From Pseudomonas sp. LS1212 (GTDB lineage Bacteria; Pseudomonadota; Gammaproteobacteria; Pseudomonadales; Pseudomonadaceae), in the NCBI RefSeq assembly GCF_024741815.1, contig NZ_CP102951.1:5594001-5658000 (forward strand): a DNA stretch of 64,000 nt, given 5' to 3'. The notes beneath the pieces are model-generated. The model saw only the letters and a list, made by a program, of their open reading frames with translations, did no database searches and was not told the DNA's origin. Below are positions 51,619-61,508 of the stretch, in pieces (position 1 is the first letter of the stretch; each line of letters begins with the position of its first letter). A program made the translations under genes and the position numbers.

Positions 51619-54467
51619 TATACACCTGCCAGAAGCCCGGCCAAGGCCTGCGCCTCCAGCGGATGGCTGATCAGATAGCCCTGCACCTCATCACAGTGCT
51701 GGGCCTTGAGGAAAGCCAGCTGCTCGTGGGTCTCGACACCTTCGGCGACGACTTTCAGTTCCAGGCTGTGGGCCATGGCGATGATTGCCCGAGTGATCGC
51801 AGCGTCTTCGCTGCCTTCGTGCAGGCCGCGAATGAAGGTTTGATCGATTTTGACGTAGTCCACCGGGAAACGCTTGAGGTAGCTCAGGGATGAGTAGCCG
51901 GTGCCGAAGTCGTCGATGGCAAGCTTAACGCCCAGTTCGTGCAGCTGCCTGAAGCTGGCGATGATGTGTTCGACATTGTCGAGCAGCTGGCTTTCGGTCA
52001 ACTCCAGCTCCAGGAGCCCCGGGGCCAGGCCGCTTTCTTCCAGCACCTGGCGCACCAGGCTGACCAGCTTGCCCTGACGCAGTTGATGCACCGACAGATT
52101 CACCGATACCCGTATCGGCTCATGCCCCTGGCGCTGCCACTCGCAGGCCTGCCAGCAAGCTTGCCGCAGGACGAATTCGCCAATGGGCCCGATCAACCCG
52201 GTTTCTTCGGCCAGCCCGATAAAATTGCCTGGCGGCACCAGACCCCATTGCGGGTGACGCCAACGCACCAGTGCCTCTGCAGCCTCGAGTCGGCCGGTGG
52301 CCAGGCACAGCTTGGGTTGATAGAAGACCTCCAGCTGCCGTTCCTCGATAGCCTTGCGCAGTTGGTTCTCCAGCTGCAGCCGCTCCACCGTACTGGCTTG
52401 CAGACTCTGGGTATAAAACTGGAAGTTGTTGCCACCTAGGTGCTTGGCGTGTTGCATGGCCATGTTCGCCTGGCTGACCAGCGCAGTGATTTCCCGCGCG
52501 TTATCGGGCAACAGGCTGATGCCGACCGAGGCGCTGATTACCAACTCGTGATCGACCACGCTCAGCGGGGCGCGCAATTTATCGAGCAAGCGGCTGGCGA
52601 CCCGAGCCAGGCTCGACAGGCTGCCATAGGCATCGAACAGCACGGCGAACTCGTCGCCGGAGAGTCGGGCGATGGTATCCGCTTCCGGCAGGGCGTTGCT
52701 GATACGGCGTGCCATCTGCTTGAGCAACTGATCGGCGACCTCATGACCGAGGCTTTCATTGAGCAGCTTGAAGCGGTCCAGATCGATATGGAGCAAGGCC
52801 AGGCTGCGCCCGCCCTGGCGAACGCGCTGGCTGGCCTCTTGCAGGCGCTCCTTGAACAGCGAACGGTTGGCCAGCCCGGTCAACTCATCGTAATGCGTCA
52901 GGTACCGCATGCGCTCTTCGGATTCTCGCCGGGCTGAAAGATCGGCGAAGAACCCCACAATATGCGCGACTTTTCCTCGTGAATCGCGCACCACGTTCAA
53001 TTGCAGCCATTGTGGATAAAAGTCGCCGTTCTTGCGGGTTTCAACCAGCTCGCCCTGCCAGCTGCCGTGTTGCTCCAGCGCCTGATGAATGACCTGATAA
53101 TGGCGACGTGCATCGCGACTGCACGGCAATTCGACCACGCTGCGGCCCAACACCTCTTCCCGGGTAAAACCGGTGAGCTTGCTGAAAGCCTGGTTCACCG
53201 CCCGCAAACGATAGTCAGGATCGAAGATCACGATGCCTTCGCTGGCCGCTTCGAATACGGTGGCCGCCAACTGCAGTTGTTCTTCCTGAGCCTTGCCGAC
53301 ACTGATATCGCGACGGGTTCCGAGCATGCGAATGACCTGGCCCCTTCGGCCACGCTCGACAGCTCGCCCGCGGTCCTGGATCCAGCGCCAATGGCCATCA
53401 CTGTGGCGTACCCGGTATTCGCTGCAATAGTCTTCGGTTCGCCCCTTGAGGTGTTCCACCAGGGCTCGCTTGAGCAGCGGCAGGTCTTCAGGGTGCAGCC
53501 GGGGCTTGAGATCGGCCAGCATGGCCTTGACCTGCTCCGGCTCCAGGCCGAAAAGCTCCTTGAGTTGCGTGTGGTGGACTTCATCGGTCTGCAGGTTCCA
53601 GTCCCACAGCCCAAGCTCGCTGGCCTTGAGTGCCAGGGCCAGGCGTTCCTCGCTCTTGCTCAAGGCCTGGTTGGCCAGATCCAGCTCACGGCTGCGCTCG
53701 GCCACTCGCGACTCGAGCCCGACCTGGGCTTGGCGCAGCTCTTCTTCTACCCCGCGACGTTGTTCAATTTCCCGCTCCAGCTCCAGATTCAACCGCTCGC
53801 TGTGGCTCTGGGCCTGTTGCAAGTGATCGATCAGCTCCTGATTCTGGAAGCGCCGCAGCAAACCCCGCTCGATCAGCCGATTGACCTGCCAGGCCACCAC
53901 CGACAACGACCCCAACAGAATCAACCCGAGCCAGCCCCAGCCTTGCTGTACTTCATCAGCCTTCCAGAATAGATAGGCAATGGGTGGCAACAGGCATGGC
54001 AAGACAAAGCTGAGGAAGGCGGGCAGACTCACCGCATATGCGATGCTGGCCGACAGTGTGGCAGCCCCCAGCAGGCCAAATACCCAGGCCTGCTGTACAA
54101 AGTTATCCACAGGCACCAGCGCAATCGCGGCGCTGGCCAGGGTCAAACCACTGAAGGCGGACCCCAGCAGGAACATTCGACGCCAGCTCGGCTGAGCTTG
54201 ACGGTCAGGGATAGCCGAATCGAACGCCGCAACCTGAATGACCCGCAGCGCGACCAGCGCCATCAACCAGACCAGCCAGATGCTGACCAGCAGATAACGC
54301 TGCGGGCTCCAGAGCAGCCAGGCGCAAACCAGACCGTTGAGCAGCATGAACAGCGTCGGCAACAACGAGCCCTGATAAAGCAGGCGGGTGCGCTCGACGG
54401 CCAGCTGCGTGGCGTATTGCTTGCGGGTGCTGCGCTGAGCATCCGCAGAGCCAGAGCTAAGAGTCAT
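51609..54467 (-). CDS. Membrane PAS-GGDEF-EAL c-di-GMP protein
   Basis: A 952-aa protein with about six N-terminal membrane segments (residues ~30-190), a coiled coil (~200-265), two PAS/PAC modules (~270-520), a GGDEF domain (~540-690) and an EAL domain (~700-950). The GGDEF signature reads SGDEF, which may or may not be active. The EAL side keeps EALVRW, ELTES and IDDFGTGYSSLSYLKRF, so phosphodiesterase activity is likely. It would adjust c-di-GMP in response to a membrane or PAS-sensed signal. Start chosen at ATG 54467; the longer frame is not supported. Confidence 0.9.
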   Translation of the reverse strand: MTLSSGSADAQRSTRKQYATQLAVERTRLLYQGSLLPTLFMLLNGLVCAWLLWSPQRYLLVSIWLVWLMALVALRVIQVAAFDSAIPDRQAQPSWRRMFLLGSAFSGLTLASAAIALVPVDNFVQQAWVFGLLGAATLSASIAYAVSLPAFLSFVLPCLLPPIAYLFWKADEVQQGWGWLGLILLGSLSVVAWQVNRLIERGLLRRFQNQELIDHLQQAQSHSERLNLELEREIEQRRGVEEELRQAQVGLESRVAERSRELDLANQALSKSEERLALALKASELGLWDWNLQTDEVHHTQLKELFGLEPEQVKAMLADLKPRLHPEDLPLLKRALVEHLKGRTEDYCSEYRVRHSDGHWRWIQDRGRAVERGRRGQVIRMLGTRRDISVGKAQEEQLQLAATVFEAASEGIVIFDPDYRLRAVNQAFSKLTGFTREEVLGRSVVELPCSRDARRHYQVIHQALEQHGSWQGELVETRKNGDFYPQWLQLNVVRDSRGKVAHIVGFFADLSARRESEERMRYLTHYDELTGLANRSLFKERLQEASQRVRQGGRSLALLHIDLDRFKLLNESLGHEVADQLLKQMARRISNALPEADTIARLSGDEFAVLFDAYGSLSSLARVASRLLDKLRAPLSVVDHELVISASVGISLLPDNAREITALVSQANMAMQHAKHLGGNNFQFYTQSLQASTVERLQLENQLRKAIEERQLEVFYQPKLCLATGRLEAAEALVRWRHPQWGLVPPGNFIGLAEETGLIGPIGEFVLRQACWQACEWQRQGHEPIRVSVNLSVHQLRQGKLVSLVRQVLEESGLAPGLLELELTESQLLDNVEHIIASFRQLHELGVKLAIDDFGTGYSSLSYLKRFPVDYVKIDQTFIRGLHEGSEDAAITRAIIAMAHSLELKVVAEGVETHEQLAFLKAQHCDEVQGYLISHPLEAQALAGLLAGVYQF

Positions 54468-54713
54468 GGGCAATATTCTTATAATGGTGAGCCTCAAACG
54501 TGAAACGAGCATACACAAGCAAGTGCGCAGACCAAACAACCCTGCGTCATAAAAGTAGGCCGATGAAAGGACAACGAACTCGGCTGCCAGGCAGTCAAGC
54601 CAGGTGTAGCAACGCCTGCAGCCAATGACCGATCGGTCGCCTTCTTCCACTTTTATGCAGGTCGATGCATGCGGGGTTTGCCCCTGCCTCCCCTCGCACC
54701 CTAAAATGGCCGG

Positions 54714-56897
54714 ATGCGCGATGACCTCTCCCTTCTGCTGAACTCACTCAACGATGCCCAACGACAGGCCGTAGCGGCTTCTCGTGGCCGTCAGTTGGTC
54801 CTGGCCGGTGCTGGCTCCGGTAAAACCCGTGTGCTGGTGCACCGCATTGCCTGGTTGATCCAGGTGGAGCAGGCCTCCCCCCACTCGATCCTGTCGGTGA
54901 CCTTCACCAACAAGGCTGCCGCCGAGATGCGTCAGCGTATCGAGCAGTTGATGGGTATCAACCCGGCCGGCATGTGGGTTGGCACTTTCCACGGCCTGGC
55001 GCACCGCTTGCTGCGGGCGCACTGGCAGGAAGCCGGGCTGAACCAGAACTTCCAGATCCTCGACAGCGACGACCAGCAGCGGTTGGTCAAGCGGGTCATC
55101 CGCGAGCTGGGCCTGGACGAACAGCGCTGGCCAGCCCGCCAGGCCCAGTGGTTCATCAACGGGCAAAAGGATGAAGGCCTGCGCCCGCAACACATCCAGG
55201 CCAGCGGCGATCTGTTCCTGGCGACCATGCGCTCGATCTACGAGGCCTACGAGGCGGCTTGCCAGCGTGCCGGCGTCATTGACTTCTCCGAGCTGCTGCT
55301 GCGCGCCCTGGACCTGTGGCGCGATCATCCCGGCTTGCTGGAACACTACCAGCGGCGATTCCGACACCTGTTGGTGGACGAGTTCCAGGATACCAACGCC
55401 GTGCAGTACGCCTGGTTGCGCCTGCTTGCCCAGGGTGGCGAGAGCCTGATGGTAGTGGGCGATGACGACCAGTCGATCTATGGCTGGCGCGGCGCAAAAA
55501 TCGAGAACATTCATCAGTACAGTGCTGATTTCCCTGACGCCGAGATGATCCGCCTGGAGCAGAACTACCGCTCCACGGCCGGTATCCTCAAGGCGGCCAA
55601 CGCACTGATCGCCAACAACAGCGGTCGCCTGGGCAAAGAGCTGTGGACCGACGACGGCGAAGGCGAGCCACTGAGCCTGTATGCGGCATTCAACGAACAT
55701 GACGAAGCCCGTTATGTCGTCGAAACCATTGAAAGCGCCTTGAAAACCGGCCTGGCACGCAGCGAAATTGCCATTCTCTATCGCTCCAACGCCCAGTCGC
55801 GGGTGCTTGAAGAAGCGCTGCTGCGCGAGCGAATTCCCTACCGGATCTACGGCGGCCAGCGCTTCTTCGAGCGCGCCGAGATCAAGAACGCCATGGCTTA
55901 CCTGCGGGTGCTCGAAGGGCGCGGTAACGATGCGGCGCTGGAGCGTGTCATCAACGTGCCGCCACGGGGCATCGGCGAGAAAACCGTCGAAGCGATTCGC
56001 GAACATGCGCGCCACGCCGAAGTGTCGATGTGGGAATCGATGCGCCTGCTGATCGCCAATAAAGGCCTGACAGGTCGCGCCGCCAATGCGCTGGGTGCCT
56101 TTATCGAGCTGATCGAGAACCTCGCGGCGAAGGTCATGGACATGCCGCTGCACCTGATGACCCAGACGGTCATCGAACAGTCCGGCCTGATTACCTATCA
56201 CCAGGAAGAAAAGGGCGAAAAGGGCCAGGCCCGGGTAGAAAACCTCGAGGAACTGGTCAGCGCCGCGCGTAACTTTGAAAGCGCCGAAGAAGACGCCGAT
56301 CTCACGCCACTTGCCGCCTTCCTCGGCCATGCCTCGCTGGAAGCCGGCGATGCCCAGGCCGATGAGCACGAAGACAGCGTGCAATTGATGACGCTGCACA
56401 GCGCCAAGGGCCTTGAGTTCCCGTACGTGTTCCTGGTGGGCATGGAAGAAGGCCTGTTCCCGCACAAGATGAGCCTGGAAGAACCTGGCCGGCTTGAAGA
56501 AGAACGCCGCCTGGCCTATGTCGGCATTACCCGGGCCATGCAACAACTGGTCATGACCTACGCTGAAACACGTCGCCTGTACGGTAGCGAAACCTACAAC
56601 AAGGTATCGCGTTTCGTCCGGGAGATTCCGAGCGGTCTGATCCAGGAAGTGCGCTTGTCCAACAGTGTCAGTCGCCCGTTCGGCTCCGGCCAGAAGCAGA
56701 ACTCCAGCAGCCTGTTTGGCGGCGCGAACATTCCGCAGACCGAGTTCAACCTGGGGCAGCGTGTCCAGCACTCGGTGTTCGGCGAAGGCGTGATTCTCAA
56801 CTTTGAAGGCTCGGGCGCGCAGGCGCGCGTGCAGGTGAATTTCTCCGAGGGCAGCAAGTGGCTGATGCTTGGCTATGCCAAGCTGGAAGCGATCTGA
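54714..56897 (+). CDS. uvrD: DNA helicase II UvrD
   Basis: A 727-aa superfamily 1 3'-5' helicase for mismatch and nucleotide-excision repair. Walker A AGAGSGKT is near residue 31, VTFTNKAAAEMR and VGTFHGLAHRLL follow, DEFQDTNAVQYAWL is the Walker B region near 222, and QNYRSTAGIL and VQLMTLHSAKGLEF are later helicase motifs. The C-terminal ~60 residues are a basic tail/Tudor-like segment. No LexA box was seen upstream. A CCCTCAC/GTGAGGG hairpin (56898-56917) lies right after the stop. Confidence 0.96.
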   Translation: MRDDLSLLLNSLNDAQRQAVAASRGRQLVLAGAGSGKTRVLVHRIAWLIQVEQASPHSILSVTFTNKAAAEMRQRIEQLMGINPAGMWVGTFHGLAHRLLRAHWQEAGLNQNFQILDSDDQQRLVKRVIRELGLDEQRWPARQAQWFINGQKDEGLRPQHIQASGDLFLATMRSIYEAYEAACQRAGVIDFSELLLRALDLWRDHPGLLEHYQRRFRHLLVDEFQDTNAVQYAWLRLLAQGGESLMVVGDDDQSIYGWRGAKIENIHQYSADFPDAEMIRLEQNYRSTAGILKAANALIANNSGRLGKELWTDDGEGEPLSLYAAFNEHDEARYVVETIESALKTGLARSEIAILYRSNAQSRVLEEALLRERIPYRIYGGQRFFERAEIKNAMAYLRVLEGRGNDAALERVINVPPRGIGEKTVEAIREHARHAEVSMWESMRLLIANKGLTGRAANALGAFIELIENLAAKVMDMPLHLMTQTVIEQSGLITYHQEEKGEKGQARVENLEELVSAARNFESAEEDADLTPLAAFLGHASLEAGDAQADEHEDSVQLMTLHSAKGLEFPYVFLVGMEEGLFPHKMSLEEPGRLEEERRLAYVGITRAMQQLVMTYAETRRLYGSETYNKVSRFVREIPSGLIQEVRLSNSVSRPFGSGQKQNSSSLFGGANIPQTEFNLGQRVQHSVFGEGVILNFEGSGAQARVQVNFSEGSKWLMLGYAKLEAI

Positions 56898-56925
56898 CCC
56901 TCACCATCTCGTGAGGGCAAGGCGC

Positions 56926-57366
56926 ATGGGCACAGGTTTTTTCTCTTCATGGACATTCTGGGCCCTGCTCTCGGCGGCGTTTGCCGCCTTGACCACCATT
57001 TTCGCCAAGGTCGGCGTCAGCGGAATCAATTCAGACTTCGCCACGCTCCTGCGAACCCTCGTCGTTCTCGTCAGCCTGGGCTTGATTCTTTATGCAACGG
57101 GCCAATATCAATCCTTGAGTTCGATCTCGCCGCGCAGCTATGTGTTTCTGACGCTGTCAGGACTGGCCACCGGCGCTTCGTGGATTTGCTATTTTCGCGC
57201 GTTGCAGCTGGGTCAAGCCTCGCTGGTCGCACCGGTAGACAAACTCAGCGTGGTGCTGGTGGCGGTTTTGGGCGTGACCTTGCTTGGCGAGAAACTCGAT
57301 CTGCGTCAGTGGGCCGGCATCTGTCTGATCACAGCGGGTGTGGTACTGCTGGCGTGGCGTCGCTGA
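56926..57366 (+). CDS. Single-domain EamA-family membrane protein
   Basis: A 146-aa protein with five hydrophobic segments forming one EamA (DMT transporter) unit instead of the usual duplicated two. The pattern SAAFAALTTIFAKVGVSGIN near the N-terminus and VAPVDKLSVVLVAVLGVTLLGE near residue 105 is typical. It presumably dimerises. The substrate is unknown. It starts 28 bp after uvrD, with a stem-loop just before its AAGG site, so it may be read through from uvrD. Confidence 0.85.
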   Translation: MGTGFFSSWTFWALLSAAFAALTTIFAKVGVSGINSDFATLLRTLVVLVSLGLILYATGQYQSLSSISPRSYVFLTLSGLATGASWICYFRALQLGQASLVAPVDKLSVVLVAVLGVTLLGEKLDLRQWAGICLITAGVVLLAWRR

Positions 57367-57544
57367 TTTAATGTCTTACGATCAGACCAACGGCTTCACG
57401 CAGAACTAAATGAACAGGACGACAGCCCAAGGAATATATGGATGTCATCCATTTAGGCAAAAGCTGGAAACATTATGTCGCTGGTCATGCTCCCCACATC
57501 TGTGCAACATGACGCGCGTGCAATCCACCAATGGGAAATCCCTT

Positions 57545-58405
57545 ATGCAACGTTTTCTTAGCATCGCCCTGGCGCTGTGCATCGGCCTGACGCTGAGCAT
57601 CGACGCCCAGGCCAAGCGCTTCGGCGGCGGCAAAAGCAGCGGCTCGGCCCCAACCCACCAGACCCAACAGGCTGCGCCAACCGCTTCAACAACTCCAGGC
57701 GCCACTTCAGCCGTTCCTGGCCGCGCACCTGCTGCCAGCGGTGCATCGCGCTGGCTCGGGCCACTGGCCGGTATCGCCGCGGGCGGCCTGCTCGCGTCCA
57801 TGTTCATGGGCGATGGCTTCGACGGCATGCAGATCTTCGACATCCTGATCATGGCAGTAATTGCCTTCCTGGTGTTCCGCTTCATCGCCGCGCGTCGCCG
57901 CAAGCATCAGGCACAAATGGCCCCTGCCGGCCACGCCCCCTTCCAGCGTGAAGCGTTTGAGCAACCTGCCCAGCCTTCAATCTTTGGTGGTTCGTCAGCA
58001 CCGGCAGCGGCCGCTCGCCCGGTCATCAACGCACCCGCCTGGTTCAACGAACAGCGCTTCCTCGAAGCTGCCCGCAGCCACTTCCAGTCGTTGCAACAGC
58101 ACTGGGACGCCAACGAAATGGACAAGATCGCCGAGTTCGTGACCCCGCAAATGCTGCAGTTCCTGAAGAAGGAACGCGCTGACCTCGGTGACGGCTTCCA
58201 GGCCACTTACATCGATAACCTGCAAGTGCAACTCGAAGGTGTGGATGACCGCGCCGACAAGACCATCGCCACCCTGACCTTCAGCGGTGTGTCGAAAACC
58301 TCCCGCTTCGACCAGGGTGAAATTTTCAGCGAAAGCTGGAACATGGAACGTGCCCCTGGCGACAACCAGCCTTGGCTGGTCGCAGGTATCCGCCAGAACG
58401 GCTGA
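57545..58405 (+). CDS. Tim44-like domain membrane protein
   Basis: A 286-aa protein. The N-terminal hydrophobic signal or anchor (residues ~1-22), a Gly/Ser/Pro/Ala-rich low-complexity linker, two more membrane segments (~65-105), and a C-terminal Tim44-like domain (~155-286, WFNEQRFLEAARSHFQSLQQ) are visible. Bacterial members are of unclear function, thought to act at the inner membrane. The ATG at 57545 is chosen since the signal starts there. The ribosome-binding site is weak. Confidence 0.85.
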   Translation: MQRFLSIALALCIGLTLSIDAQAKRFGGGKSSGSAPTHQTQQAAPTASTTPGATSAVPGRAPAASGASRWLGPLAGIAAGGLLASMFMGDGFDGMQIFDILIMAVIAFLVFRFIAARRRKHQAQMAPAGHAPFQREAFEQPAQPSIFGGSSAPAAAARPVINAPAWFNEQRFLEAARSHFQSLQQHWDANEMDKIAEFVTPQMLQFLKKERADLGDGFQATYIDNLQVQLEGVDDRADKTIATLTFSGVSKTSRFDQGEIFSESWNMERAPGDNQPWLVAGIRQNG

Positions 58406-58423
58406 GCTTGAGGCATTGCACAA

Positions 58424-58450
58424 AAAAACCCCGGACATGTCCGGGGTTTT
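58424..58450. terminator. Bidirectional terminator after the Tim44-like gene
   Basis: CCCCGGACATGTCCGGGG is a perfect palindrome flanked by A7 on the left and TTTT on the right, with a further T-run five bases on. It can end transcription in both directions. Confidence 0.92.
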
Positions 58451-58523
58451 GCATTTTTACCATTGCACTAATATGCAGCTAAGGTATAAACCGCAGCGCG
58501 CATCTGGTCAGAGGAAAAATGCC

Positions 58524-58931
58524 GTGGAAGAAGTCATCGAACAGCTCCGAGAAGCCAATGAACCCGTACCGGTCCCCCTCGAGTTGCCGGACGAGGATCT
58601 ACTGGTCGAGATCGAAGAACAGTTGTTCATCAATATTCCTTTCGTCTTCAAGGAATTCCTGCTGACCGTCAGTGACGTCGTCTACGGCAGTCTCGAACCG
58701 GTCACCGTCACCGACCCGCAGTCACACACCTACCTTCCCGAGGTCGCGGCCACCGCCTGGGATATGGGTGTACCGCGAGAGCTGATTCCCATCTGCCAGG
58801 ATGGTGACGACTACTACTGCGTCGAGGAAGACGGCACCGTGGTGCTGTGGTCCGGCGAAGAAGAACTCGTCACAGAAGAGAGTTGGGAGTCCGTCTGGCA
58901 TTGGGCTCGGGACGTCTGGCTGGAAAGCTGA
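58524..58931 (+). CDS. SMI1/KNR4 (SUKH) family protein
   Basis: A 135-aa acidic protein of the SUKH superfamily: LPDEDLLVEIEEQLFINIPF at the N-terminus and DDYYCVEEDGTVVLWSGEEE near residue 95 are characteristic. Many SUKH proteins are immunity proteins to nuclease toxins, but this version is conserved alone in pseudomonads and no toxin gene is near, so a housekeeping role is as likely. GTG start at 58524 with AGAGGA 8 nt upstream. Confidence 0.87.
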   Translation: MEEVIEQLREANEPVPVPLELPDEDLLVEIEEQLFINIPFVFKEFLLTVSDVVYGSLEPVTVTDPQSHTYLPEVAATAWDMGVPRELIPICQDGDDYYCVEEDGTVVLWSGEEELVTEESWESVWHWARDVWLES

Positions 58932-58935
58932 CGCC

Positions 58936-60702
58936 CTAGTGCCCAGAGTCGTTCTGGTGGTTGTTTTCCAGGGTCTCCAGCAGCGCGATCTGCATCCGCG
59001 CATGCACCCGGATAAACCATCGCCAAAGCACTGCGGCGATGATGGCAGCAACGACGATCACCAGCAGCAATAGCTCGCTGGTCGGCAGAATGCTGGCGGA
59101 TAACGCCGCCAGCAGCAGGAAAATCACCAGCAAGGACAGCAGTGGAATCACTTCGGCGATAACCCGTCGCACGCGCTGGGTATGCCGGCCGGCCATTTCC
59201 GGCTTGACCCCCATCTCCGCGAGCAAAATCGAAAGCGCCTTGAGTTTGCGATAGGCCGCAATCAAAAACGGCAGGGACAGCAGCAGCGCCGCGCCCCAGA
59301 TCAAGGCTTTCTGCCAACCAGGGTCGCGGAACCATTCATCCAGGTAAGTGCCGATGCGCTCGGCAAAAAAACCACCGCTGATGAAAATCGCCACCACCAA
59401 CGCCAGGTTGACCATGACCTGCAGCAGAATGCGCCTGATCATCGATGCCAACAGCGCACCCTGGCCATGGGGCTGGATGCTGCGCAACCATTCACCGTAG
59501 AGTCCGAACACCCTGGCTACGCGCCTGGGCATGACAGCGGCGAGCTTCAGCGACAACGGATCGGCGGCACGGATCAGATAAGGCGTCAGCAGCGTCGTGA
59601 TCGCCGAGACGGCTACCGCAACCGGGTAGAGAAAATCGCTGGTGACCTGCAAGGTAATGCCCAGCGCTGCGATGATGAAGGAAAACTCGCCAATCTGGGA
59701 CAGCCCCATTCCAACTCGCAAGGACGTACGACCATCGTTGCCGGCAATGAATGCGCCCAGGCCGCAAGACAGCATCTTGCCCAGCACCACCGCGACAGTA
59801 ATCACGATGATCGGCCAGGTGTAGTCGAGCAGGATGAGCGGGTCGATCATCAAGCCGATGGCGACAAAAAAGATTGCACTGAACATGTCGCGAATGGGTT
59901 CGATCAGACGTTCTATTTTCAGCAGTTCGCGTGATTCTGCCATGATCGCGCCGATCAGGAAGGCGCCCAGCACAATGCTGTATTCAAGCTTGACTACCAA
60001 CAGGCAGAAGCCGAAGCACAGGCCCAGGACCGTCACCAGCAGCATCTCGTTGCTTTCGAACTTCGCCACATAGGCAAGCAGGCGTGGCACCAGCAAAATG
60101 CCGATGACCAGTGCCACGATCATGAACAGCGACAGCTTGCCGACCGTAGAGAACACCTCGCCGGAACTGACCGCACCACTGACCGCGATCCCCGAAAGCA
60201 AGGCGATGATGCCTATACCGAGGATGTCTTCGACAATCAGCACGCCGAAGATCAATTGCGCGAAGCGCTGGTTTTTCATCTTCAGGTCATTGAGTGCCTT
60301 GACGATGATTGTGGTCGAGGAAATCGCCAGGATTGCGCCAAGAAACAGCGAATCCATGGTGCTCCATTCGAACCAGCGGCCGATCTCAAAGCCGATCCAG
60401 ATCATCAATACGATTTCCAGGAATGCGGCAATGAATGCAGTGGCGCCGACCTTGAACAGTTTGCGCAGGCTGAATTCCAGGCCCAGGCAGAACATCAGGA
60501 GGATCACCCCGAGCTCTGCCAGGGTCTTGATCGTTTCCTCATCGTCGATGAGCGCGAACGGCGGTGTATGCGGGCCGATGATCAAGCCGGCGACGATGTA
60601 GCCCAGCACCACAGGCTGCTTGAAGCGATGGAAAAGGATTGTCACAACACCGGCGACCAGCATGATCACCGCCAAGTCCTGAATGAAACTGATGGCATGC
60701 AC
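58936..60702 (-). CDS. CPA2-family cation:proton antiporter (KefB-like)
   Basis: A 588-aa inner-membrane antiporter. About 12 membrane segments cover residues ~5-380, with GYIVAGLIIGPHTPP, FCLGLEFSLRKL and VEDILGIGIIAL typical of the Na+/K+:H+ exchanger fold. A further membrane-associated C-terminal part follows, without the TrkA-N domain usual in KefB/KefC. GTG 60702 is preferred (GGAG 8 nt upstream); a TTG at 60723 is in frame. Convergent with the SUKH gene, 4 bp apart. Confidence 0.9.
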   Translation of the reverse strand: MHAISFIQDLAVIMLVAGVVTILFHRFKQPVVLGYIVAGLIIGPHTPPFALIDDEETIKTLAELGVILLMFCLGLEFSLRKLFKVGATAFIAAFLEIVLMIWIGFEIGRWFEWSTMDSLFLGAILAISSTTIIVKALNDLKMKNQRFAQLIFGVLIVEDILGIGIIALLSGIAVSGAVSSGEVFSTVGKLSLFMIVALVIGILLVPRLLAYVAKFESNEMLLVTVLGLCFGFCLLVVKLEYSIVLGAFLIGAIMAESRELLKIERLIEPIRDMFSAIFFVAIGLMIDPLILLDYTWPIIVITVAVVLGKMLSCGLGAFIAGNDGRTSLRVGMGLSQIGEFSFIIAALGITLQVTSDFLYPVAVAVSAITTLLTPYLIRAADPLSLKLAAVMPRRVARVFGLYGEWLRSIQPHGQGALLASMIRRILLQVMVNLALVVAIFISGGFFAERIGTYLDEWFRDPGWQKALIWGAALLLSLPFLIAAYRKLKALSILLAEMGVKPEMAGRHTQRVRRVIAEVIPLLSLLVIFLLLAALSASILPTSELLLLVIVVAAIIAAVLWRWFIRVHARMQIALLETLENNHQNDSGH

Positions 60703-61022
60703 GGTGTGAGACTCCTTGTTCAATGCATAGGACCGGCCCGCAGCGACCTCAGAGAAATGACTGATTGAGTTGCGGGTATTTACTGTTTTAAATGTAGGAA
60801 CGCCAACTCCATGGGCTCGATCAGGTTAACACCGCCCTCGTCTGCAAAAATGCAGTGCAATATATGGAAACAGATCGACCATTTAGCCTCATGAAATGGC
60901 GCGAATGGCGTGACGGCAAGGGATCGGCCAGCGTCCCGATTTAGATGGGACTCGTAATGGGGATAGACGCACCAGTATCAGGTGCCGCCCCGACATCACC
61001 GCAACCTTACCGTGAGCACACT
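60703..61022. other. Intergenic region between antiporter and thioesterase
   Basis: 320 bp between divergent genes. It should contain both promoters. AT-rich patches lie at 60775-60800 and 60845-60870, but no convincing -35/-10 pair, operator or small gene was recognised. An in-frame upstream extension of the thioesterase (from 60945) is possible. Confidence 0.4.
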
Positions 61023-61508
61023 ATGGAACCTGGAAACGCCCAGTTGTCGATGACCGTCCTGATGACTCCGGACATGGCCAACTTTTCTGGCAATGTGCAC
61101 GGCGGGACACTGCTCAAATATCTCGACGAAGTCGCCTACGCCTGCGCGAGCCGCTATGCGGGCCGGTATGTGGTCACGCTGTCGGTCGATCAGGTGATTT
61201 TTCGCGAACCGATTCATGTCGGTGAACTGGTGACCTTCCTGGCATCGGTCAACTACACCGGCAACACCTCGATGGAGGTAGGCATCAAGGTGGTCACGGA
61301 GAACATCCGCGAGCGCTCGGTGCGCCACACTAACAGCTGCTTCTTCACCATGGTTGCCGTCGATGACGACCGCAAATCGGCTGCAGTGCCACCTCTGCAA
61401 CCGCAAACCAGCGAAGAAAAACGCCGGTACATCCAGGGCAAGCAACGTCGGCAGATTCGCCAGGAGCTGGAAAAGCGCTATCAGGAACTCAAGGCCGACG
61501 CGCTATAA
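61023..61508 (+). CDS. Acyl-CoA thioesterase (hotdog fold)
   Basis: A 161-aa acyl-CoA hydrolase: MTPDMANFSGNVHGGTLLKY near the N-terminus holds the catalytic Asn/His-Gly-Gly region of the hotdog helix, and VDQVIFREPIHVGELV follows. The C-terminal tail is highly charged (EEKRRYIQGKQRRQIRQELE). It differs from the shorter YciA-like enzyme at 5406. It overlaps the convergent pdxY by 28 bp. Start set at ATG 61023 on similarity; the Shine-Dalgarno is weak. Confidence 0.88.
   Translation: MEPGNAQLSMTVLMTPDMANFSGNVHGGTLLKYLDEVAYACASRYAGRYVVTLSVDQVIFREPIHVGELVTFLASVNYTGNTSMEVGIKVVTENIRERSVRHTNSCFFTMVAVDDDRKSAAVPPLQPQTSEEKRRYIQGKQRRQIRQELEKRYQELKADAL

Noticed and set aside
54468..54713. A possible LexA box upstream of uvrD
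   Set aside because: No CTGT-N8-ACAG pattern was found in the interval.
56898..56917. The CCCTCAC/GTGAGGG hairpin after uvrD as a terminator
   Set aside because: No T-run follows, and it lies immediately before the ribosome-binding site of the next gene.
58524..58931. The SUKH protein as the immunity part of a polymorphic toxin system
   Set aside because: No toxin, secretion or repeat gene adjoins it, and the neighbours are ordinary core genes.
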